This document shows, one piece after another, positions 57,231 through 64,000 of a stretch of 64,000 bases of DNA. A model generated the notes under the pieces. The model saw nothing but the letters and a program-made list of their open reading frames with translations. It searched no databases and was not told the origin of the DNA. Position numbers and translations under genes: made by a program. Positions within the stretch are counted from its first letter, which is position 1; each line of letters opens with the position of its first letter. Source of the stretch: Propionicimonas paludicola (lineage in GTDB: Bacteria > Actinomycetota > Actinomycetes > Propionibacteriales > Propionibacteriaceae); the NCBI RefSeq assembly GCF_002563675.1, contig NZ_PDJC01000001.1, positions 1,612,001-1,676,000 of the forward strand. The letters are read 5' to 3'.

Positions 57231-57629
57231 TCAGGCTCCCTTCACGGTCTTGGGCTCGACAACAACGGTGATGTGGCTGGCCCGCTTGAGAATCCGGCTG
57301 GCCGAACCCTTCGCCCGCGGCCGGATTCGACGCAGGGTCATCCCCTCGTCGACAAAGGCCTGGGAGACGAAAAGCTCCTCAGCGCGGAGACCTGCAGTGG
57401 TCTCAGCATTGGCAGTGGCACTGGCCACCACCTTGTACACGGGCTCGGAGGCCGCCTGCGGCGCGAACTTGAGCGTGTTCAGGGCGTCAGTGACGTCCAT
57501 CCCTCGCACCAGATCAACGACGCGACGAACCTTCAGCGGGCTCATCCGGACGTGACGCGCGATCGCGTACGAGCCAGGACGATCCCCGAGCAGGGCTGCG
57601 CGACGGGTGGGTCGCTCCTTATTGCTCAC
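57231..57629 (-). CDS. rplV: 50S ribosomal protein L22
   Basis: 132 residues from the GTG at 57629 ([10 protein letters not shown]), nine bases after GAGGAA; a TTG three codons earlier lacks spacing for a ribosome site. [20 protein letters not shown] and [20 protein letters not shown] are the L22 signatures. The beta-hairpin lines the exit tunnel. Confidence 0.96.
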   Translation of the reverse strand: MSNKERPTRRAALLGDRPGSYAIARHVRMSPLKVRRVVDLVRGMDVTDALNTLKFAPQAASEPVYKVVASATANAETTAGLRAEELFVSQAFVDEGMTLRRIRPRAKGSASRILKRASHITVVVEPKTVKGA

Positions 57630-57655
57630 TTGAATCAATTCCTCTTCTCGCCCAC

Positions 57656-57937
57656 TCAGCGGCGGCGCGACTTCTTGTCTTCCTTGATGTGCCCGCGGTA
57701 GGTGCGGGTGGGGGCGAACTCGCCCAGCTTGTGGCCGATCATCGAGTCGGTCACGAACACCGGCACATGCTTGCGGCCGTCATGCACCGCAATGGTGTGC
57801 CCGATCATGTCCGGGGTGATCATGGAGCGACGCGACCAGGTCTTGATGACCTGCTTGGTGCCCGCCGCGTTCTGGGTGTCGACCTTCTTGACCAGATGGT
57901 CGTCGACGAACGGGCCCTTCTTCAGGCTGCGTGGCAT
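57656..57937 (-). CDS. rpsS: 30S ribosomal protein S19
   Basis: 93 residues. [19 protein letters not shown] and [15 protein letters not shown] are invariant S19 segments. S19 lies in the head of the 30S subunit. Confidence 0.97.
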   Translation of the reverse strand: MPRSLKKGPFVDDHLVKKVDTQNAAGTKQVIKTWSRRSMITPDMIGHTIAVHDGRKHVPVFVTDSMIGHKLGEFAPTRTYRGHIKEDKKSRRR

Positions 57938-57958
57938 TGTGTTACCTCACCTGTCCTA

Positions 57959-58795
<837 letters not shown>

Positions 58796-58817
58796 GAGTT
58801 CGTTTTCCTATCTCGGC

Positions 58818-59126
58818 TCAGGCCAGCGGCCCGGAGAAGATATCGATGCGCTGACCGTCAGCGACGCTCACAATGGCGCGCTTGGTGTCAGGACGCTTGC
58901 CCCAGCCCGACTTGGTGCGACGGCGCTTGCCCTCGCGGTTGCTGGTGTTGACGCCGGTGACCTTGACCCCGAACACGGACTCGACCGCGATCTTGATCTC
59001 GGTCTTGTTGGCGTCCGGAGAGACCAGGAAGGTGTACTTGTTCTCGTCCAGCAGGCCGTAGCTCTTCTCGCTGACCACGGGGGCCAACAGGATGTCGCGG
59101 TGGTCGCGGATCTTCAGGTCGCTCAC
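58818..59126 (-). CDS. rplW: 50S ribosomal protein L23
   Basis: 102 residues. [20 protein letters not shown] and [19 protein letters not shown] match L23, the exit-site docking protein for trigger factor and SRP. ATG overlaps the rplD stop (ATGA). Confidence 0.97.
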   Translation of the reverse strand: MSDLKIRDHRDILLAPVVSEKSYGLLDENKYTFLVSPDANKTEIKIAVESVFGVKVTGVNTSNREGKRRRTKSGWGKRPDTKRAIVSVADGQRIDIFSGPLA

Positions 59127-59791
59127 TTCGCGTCCTCCTCGGTCTCGATGGTCAGGCTGACCTCGCCCTTCACCGGACCGGCCACGAAGGCGGCCAGCGC
59201 AGCGGAGGTGAACACGACGTCGTCGCTGATCAGAACGTCGTAGGCGTTCAGCTGGTCGACGGCCAGGGCGTGCACCGAGGCGACGTTGCGCAGGCTCAGC
59301 CAGGCGACGTCCTCGTCACGATCCAGGACCACCAGCAGCTTGCTGCCGCCGAGGCTGGCCAGCGCCTGCAGCGCGGCCTTGGTGGACGGCTGCTCGCCGG
59401 TCACCACGGAATCGACAACGTGGATGCGGCCGTCGCGAGCCCGATCCGAGAGCGCCCCGCGCAGAGCGGCAGCAATCATCTTCTTCGGGGTGCGCTGGGC
59501 GTAGCTGCGCGGCTGCGGGCCGTGCACGACGCCACCGCCGGTCCACTGCGGAGCCCGGCGCGAACCCTGACGGGCGCGACCGGTGCCCTTCTGACGCCAC
59601 GGCTTGGCGCCACCGCCGGCGACATCGCCGCGGGTCTTGGTGGCGTGGGTGCCCTGACGAGCAGCGGCCTGCTGAGCCACCACAACCTGGTGGATCAGCG
59701 GCACATTGGTCTGAACGTCGAACAGGTCAGCCGGAAGCTCGGCCTTGCTCGACTTGGTGCCCAGCACCGGAACGGTACGGGTCTCGCTCAT
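59123..59791 (-). CDS. rplD: 50S ribosomal protein L4
   Basis: 222 residues. The exit-tunnel loop region [20 protein letters not shown] followed by [20 protein letters not shown] is invariant L4. In some bacteria L4 represses its own operon; no such leader structure is recognised here. ATGA overlap with rplC. Confidence 0.97.
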   Translation of the reverse strand: MSETRTVPVLGTKSSKAELPADLFDVQTNVPLIHQVVVAQQAAARQGTHATKTRGDVAGGGAKPWRQKGTGRARQGSRRAPQWTGGGVVHGPQPRSYAQRTPKKMIAAALRGALSDRARDGRIHVVDSVVTGEQPSTKAALQALASLGGSKLLVVLDRDEDVAWLSLRNVASVHALAVDQLNAYDVLISDDVVFTSAALAAFVAGPVKGEVSLTIETEEDAK

Positions 59792-60444
59792 GCCTGAGCT
59801 CCCTTCTTGGCCGCGGTGCGCACCACGATCAGGGCGCCCTTGGGTCCGGGCACCGAGCCCTTGACCAGGATCAGCCCGCGCTCGGCGTCGACGGCGTGGA
59901 TGGACAAGTTCTGCACGGTGACCTTCTCGACACCCATCCGGCCGGCCATCCGGGTGCCCTTGAAGACGTGACCCGGGGTGGCGCAGGCGCCGATGGAGCC
60001 CGGCGAGCGGTGCTTGCGGTGCACACCGTGGGTAGCCCGCAGACCGGCGAAGCCGTGCCGCTTCATGACACCCGCGGTGCCCTTGCCCTTGGTGACGCCG
60101 GTGACGTCCACGATCTCGGCCGCCTCGAACAGCTCGGCGGTGAGCTCCTGACCCAAGGTGTAGGTGCTGGCGTCACCGGTGCGCAGCTCCACGAGGTGCT
60201 TGCGCGGGGTGACCCCTGCCTTCTCGAAGTGCCCGGCAGCGGGCTTGGTGACGGCCTTGGCCTTGACCGCACCGAAACCGAGCTGAACGGCGGAGTAGCC
60301 ATCAACATCGGGAGTGCGGACCTGGGTCACCACACAGGGACCGGCCTGAATGACGGTCACCGGGACGACCTTGTTGTTCTCGTCCCAGACCTGGGTCATG
60401 CCGAGCTTGGTGCCCAGCAGCCCCTTCACGTTTCGTTCGCTCAT
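59788..60444 (-). CDS. rplC: 50S ribosomal protein L3
   Basis: 218 residues from the ATG at 60444 ([19 protein letters not shown]). The central loop [20 protein letters not shown] and [14 protein letters not shown] identify L3. The ATG lies 11 bases after the rpsJ stop. Confidence 0.97.
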   Translation of the reverse strand: MSERNVKGLLGTKLGMTQVWDENNKVVPVTVIQAGPCVVTQVRTPDVDGYSAVQLGFGAVKAKAVTKPAAGHFEKAGVTPRKHLVELRTGDASTYTLGQELTAELFEAAEIVDVTGVTKGKGTAGVMKRHGFAGLRATHGVHRKHRSPGSIGACATPGHVFKGTRMAGRMGVEKVTVQNLSIHAVDAERGLILVKGSVPGPKGALIVVRTAAKKGAQA

Positions 60445-60455
60445 GACGCCTGACC

Positions 60456-60767
60456 TCACGGGAGCTTGATCTCGATGTCGACACCGGCCGGAAGATCGAG
60501 TCGCATCAGCGAGTCCACCGTCTTCGGCGTCGGGTCGAGGATGTCGATCAGCCGCTTGTGGGTGCGCATCTCAAAATGCTCGCGGCTGTCCTTGTACTTG
60601 TGGGGAGAACGGATCACGCAGAACACGTTCTTCTCGGTCGGCAGGGGCACAGGGCCTGCCACCTTGGCGCCGGTACGGGTCACAGTGTCGACGATCTTCT
60701 TCGCCGACGAGTCAATGACCTCGTGGTCGTAAGCCCGGAGTCGGATCCGGATCTTCTGTCCCGCCAC
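60456..60767 (-). CDS. rpsJ: 30S ribosomal protein S10
   Basis: 103 residues. [20 protein letters not shown] and [20 protein letters not shown] are diagnostic of S10, which also acts as NusE in antitermination. It is the promoter-proximal gene of the S10 block here; tuf and fusA, its usual upstream neighbours, are not present. Confidence 0.98.
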   Translation of the reverse strand: MAGQKIRIRLRAYDHEVIDSSAKKIVDTVTRTGAKVAGPVPLPTEKNVFCVIRSPHKYKDSREHFEMRTHKRLIDILDPTPKTVDSLMRLDLPAGVDIEIKLP

Positions 60768-61027
60768 TGGTTCGTCCTTCTTCTAGGCTGTCTCGTCCGG
60801 CTGCATCTACCGAGCGAGTATGTTCCTCCGACCCCCGGGGTCGGGCGTGTCGGACCAGTTCTGGGCCGCACATGACCGTTTTTGATTGGTCGTGGTAGGG
60901 CCCGGCACCCGCGCGCCAGACTTGCCGAAAGGCCGCCACAGCGGGCGTCCTTGTCGGAGCAACCTGTCGATTCTTTCATGCTGGGCGGCGTCCTGCCAAA
61001 TCCCGTGGGACGGGCACTATTGGCCGG
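60768..61027. other. Divergent intergenic region between rpsJ and the EamA gene
   Basis: 260 bases without a gene. On the minus strand TTGGCA and, 18 bases later, AAGAAT (61002-60973 region) could be a promoter far upstream of rpsJ, giving a leader of about 200 nt. A perfect palindrome CCGACCCC-C-GGGGTCGG lies at 60828-60844, 61 bases before rpsJ. I recognise no known S10 leader motif. Confidence 0.35.
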
Positions 61028-62002
61028 GTGAGCTTCTCAAACCCGCCATCGCCCGCCGACCACCACCATAGCCGGATCGGAGCCGGAATCACCCTGGGTT
61101 TGGCCGCTTCTTTGGCCTTCGCAACCTCGGGCACCTTCGTCCGTCCACTGCTGGAGGCCGGCTGGACTCCGGGCGCGGCGGTGTTCTGGCGGGTGCTGGT
61201 CGCGTCGGTCCTGTTGGCACCGTTCGGGCTGTGGGCTATGCGCGGCCATTGGGGAGAACTGCGCGCTGAGTGGTTCCGGGTGCTCGCCTTCGGACTGCTG
61301 GCCGTCGCCATGGCGCAAGGCATGTACTTCTCCGCGGTCTCCCGGATGAGCGTCAGTGTGGCGCTGCTGCTGGAGTACATGGCCCCGGTGGCGCTGGTGC
61401 TGCTGGCCTGGGTGCGCACCCGCAAGGCGCCGTCCGGGCTGATTCTGGCCGGAAGCGCGGCCAGTGTGGTCGGACTCTTCTGCGTCCTCGACCTCACCGG
61501 AGCCCGGCTGGACGGCCTGGGCGTGCTGTTCGCCATGGGGGCCATGGTCGGCGCAGCTGCGTACTTCGCGATCGGTTCCGGCGACTCGAAGCTCCCGGCG
61601 CTGGCACTGCCGGCGTTCGGCCTGCCGATCGGGGCGGTGGCGCTCGGCCTGCTGATCGCGGTCGGAGCACTCCCCTACTCCGCGCCGCTGGTGGACGTCA
61701 CCCTGCTCGGCCATCAGGTGCCGTGGTGGGTGCCGCTGTCGGTGGTGATCGTGGTGGCCACTGCCGCCGCCTATGCGCTCGGCCTGGCCGGACTCCCGCT
61801 GATGGGTGAGCGGTTGTCCAGCTTCGTCAGCCTGTCGGAAGTGCTGTTCGCCACCGCGGTGGCCGCACTGATACTCGGCGAGATCCCCAGTCCGATGCAG
61901 CTCCTCGGCGGGGTCGGGATCATTGCCGGAGTCGTGCTGATCCGGTTGGACGGGATGAGCACGGCGCCGGCGCCGGCCGAGGAACTCGTCGCGCTCGACT
62001 GA
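61028..62002 (+). CDS. EamA/DMT-superfamily transporter
   Basis: 324 residues with ten transmembrane helices in two EamA repeats (about 18-150 and 160-305). GVSAALATSGTFVRPLLEAG-type sequence near the start, here SLAFATSGTFVRPLLEAGWT, and VFATAVAALILGEIPSPMQ near the end match the RhaT/EamA family of metabolite exporters. Substrate unknown. The start is GTG without a clear ribosome site. It is divergent from the S10 block and convergent with the isomerase. Confidence 0.9.
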   Translation: MSFSNPPSPADHHHSRIGAGITLGLAASLAFATSGTFVRPLLEAGWTPGAAVFWRVLVASVLLAPFGLWAMRGHWGELRAEWFRVLAFGLLAVAMAQGMYFSAVSRMSVSVALLLEYMAPVALVLLAWVRTRKAPSGLILAGSAASVVGLFCVLDLTGARLDGLGVLFAMGAMVGAAAYFAIGSGDSKLPALALPAFGLPIGAVALGLLIAVGALPYSAPLVDVTLLGHQVPWWVPLSVVIVVATAAAYALGLAGLPLMGERLSSFVSLSEVLFATAVAALILGEIPSPMQLLGGVGIIAGVVLIRLDGMSTAPAPAEELVALD

Positions 62003-62042
62003 GCGGCTGGGGCGCGCACCGCCGGAGCCCGGCGCAACCTGA

Positions 62043-62067
62043 CTGTGACCCGAGCGCCGGGCCACAG
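62043..62067 (+). terminator. Possible terminator behind the EamA gene
   Basis: CTGTG-A-CCCG (62043-62052) pairs with CGGG-C-CACAG (62058-62067) around a five-base loop, 40 bases after the EamA stop. One mismatch and a weak T content (GTCGTTCCTC) follow. The rest of the 62003-62203 gap is GC-rich with no gene seen. Confidence 0.35.
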
Positions 62068-62203
62068 GTCGTTCCTCTGTGACCCGGCACAGCCAGCGGC
62101 CTCAGGGCTCAGGAGGCCCCGATCAGCGCACGTGCATGGCAGCCGGTCGCGGGCCCGCAGGGCGCACCCCGTCGGGCCGACGCCACGGGCAGGCGTCGAG
62201 CGG

Positions 62204-63610
<1,407 letters not shown>

Positions 63611-63763
63611 CAGCGTGAATCCCTTCTGGTTGAGCTGTCGCTGAACGACGCGCAGATGGCCAGGAAGCCACGCCTCGAGAAGGCCCGCGTCCATGCGGGC
63701 TGCGAGGAGTCGGCATCCTCAACGCCGGCCATCGTTGGCGACGTATGAGGGCAGCCTACCCCT

Positions 63764-63786
63764 ATTAGTTGTGGCGGACAACAAAT
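63764..63786. promoter_or_regulatory. Palindromic operator upstream of the isomerase
   Basis: Half-sites ATTAGTTGT (63764-63772) and ACAACAAAT (63778-63786) are inverted repeats with 8 of 9 positions matching, separated by GGCGG. The AT-rich half-sites stand out from the GC-rich surroundings and resemble operators of ROK-type sugar repressors. It lies between the upstream short-chain dehydrogenase terminator and the isomerase leader. Confidence 0.6.
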
Positions 63787-63788
63787 TG

Positions 63789-63808
63789 CCTCGGCATCAT
63801 GGCCGAGG
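63789..63808 (-). terminator. Hairpin terminator behind the short-chain dehydrogenase
   Basis: CCTCGGC (63789-63795) pairs perfectly with GCCGAGG (63802-63808) around a six-base loop, 15 bases after the stop of the partial gene, followed on the minus strand by CAATTTGTTG. Confidence 0.6.
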
Positions 63809-63823
63809 TTCAGCGTCCGATGG

Positions 63824-64000
63824 TCAGCGCGGCATCCTGCGCCACAGGGACCGCGGAACGACGGCGGCCACGGCGAACATGGCCTTCAGCTGCCAGGGGA
63901 TCCACAACTCCACACCGCGGCCGCGTTCGATCCGCCGCACCACGGCATCGGCCACCTGGTCGGGGGTGGACGAGAACGGGGCCGGCTCCATGCCCTGGGT
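63824..64000 (-). CDS. C-terminal part of a short-chain dehydrogenase (SDR) family protein
   Basis: The last 58 residues of a minus-strand gene that continues past the right edge. The segment GMEPAPFSSTPDQVADAVV followed by RGVELWIPWQLKAMFAVAAV and a basic end is typical of membrane-associated actinobacterial SDR proteins, including those annotated near decaprenylphosphoryl-ribose 2-epimerase. The nucleotide-binding and catalytic parts are outside the window, so substrate and subfamily are not assigned. Confidence 0.65.
   Translation of the reverse strand, partial: TQGMEPAPFSSTPDQVADAVVRRIERGRGVELWIPWQLKAMFAVAAVVPRSLWRRMPR

Overview
This 64 kb window is a GC-rich chromosome segment from an actinobacterium. 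The gene content and order (pyk, pdtaR, polA, rpsA, coaE, uvrB; an actinobacterial dcw cluster with sepF and divIVA after ftsZ and no ftsA; a mycothiol-dependent enzyme family; -10 boxes of the type TAGGCT/TAGCCT) point to Actinomycetia, and a Propionibacteriaceae-like organism is my best guess. Almost every base is coding. I see no prophage, insertion sequence or CRISPR array, and no gene-free stretch exceeds 300 bases.

Region 1 (1-15.3 kb) holds DNA repair and central metabolism: a maleylpyruvate-isomerase-type protein, TerC, UvrB, CoaE, ribosomal protein S1, a maltokinase-cap-like protein, DNA polymerase I, a PaaI-type thioesterase, an ANTAR response regulator (PdtaR-like), a tRNA-Leu(CAA) followed by an orphan zinc-ribbon/DUF4145 gene, a membrane-anchored lipase-like protein with a replaced nucleophile, and pyruvate kinase.

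Region 2 (15.3-35.2 kb, all on the minus strand) is the division and cell-wall cluster. In transcription order it reads mraZ, a large RNA hairpin, rsmH, ftsL, ftsI, murE, murF, mraY, murD, ftsW, murG, murC, ftsQ, ftsZ, pgeF, sepF, divIVA, a DksA/TraR-type gene, lspA and rluD. Most junctions overlap by 4-8 bases, so translation is likely coupled from rsmH to ftsQ. Four 10-bp-spaced GTGGRG boxes in front of mraZ look like its own operator.

Region 3 (35.3-48.3 kb) carries two transglutaminase systems: a moxR-DUF58-TgpA-like operon running away from mraZ, and an operon of circularly permuted ATP-grasp, alpha-E and transglutaminase proteins. Between and around them lie DUF3040, dinB with an upstream LexA-like box, a DEAD-box helicase, an RDD protein and a ketopantoate reductase homologue.

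Region 4 (48.3-60.8 kb, minus strand) is the S10-spc ribosomal protein block from rpsJ to rplO, then secY, adk and map. The usual continuation (infA, rpmJ, rpsM, rpsK, rpsD, rpoA, rplQ) is absent, and map instead overlaps a panE-like gene. The usual upstream neighbours (rpsL, rpsG, fusA, tuf) are also not there.

Region 5 (61.0-64.0 kb) has an EamA-type transporter, a sugar isomerase of the L-fucose/L-arabinose isomerase family with a palindromic operator upstream, and the C-terminal end of a short-chain dehydrogenase that runs off the window.

The most unusual items are the approximately 100-nt hairpin between mraZ and rsmH, the under-studied ATP-grasp/alpha-E/transglutaminase operon, the lipase-like protein that has lost its catalytic serine, the DUF4145 gene beside tRNA-Leu, and the broken ribosomal-operon synteny. 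Nothing here is clearly a wholly new system; the hairpin and the ATP-grasp operon are the best candidates for follow-up.
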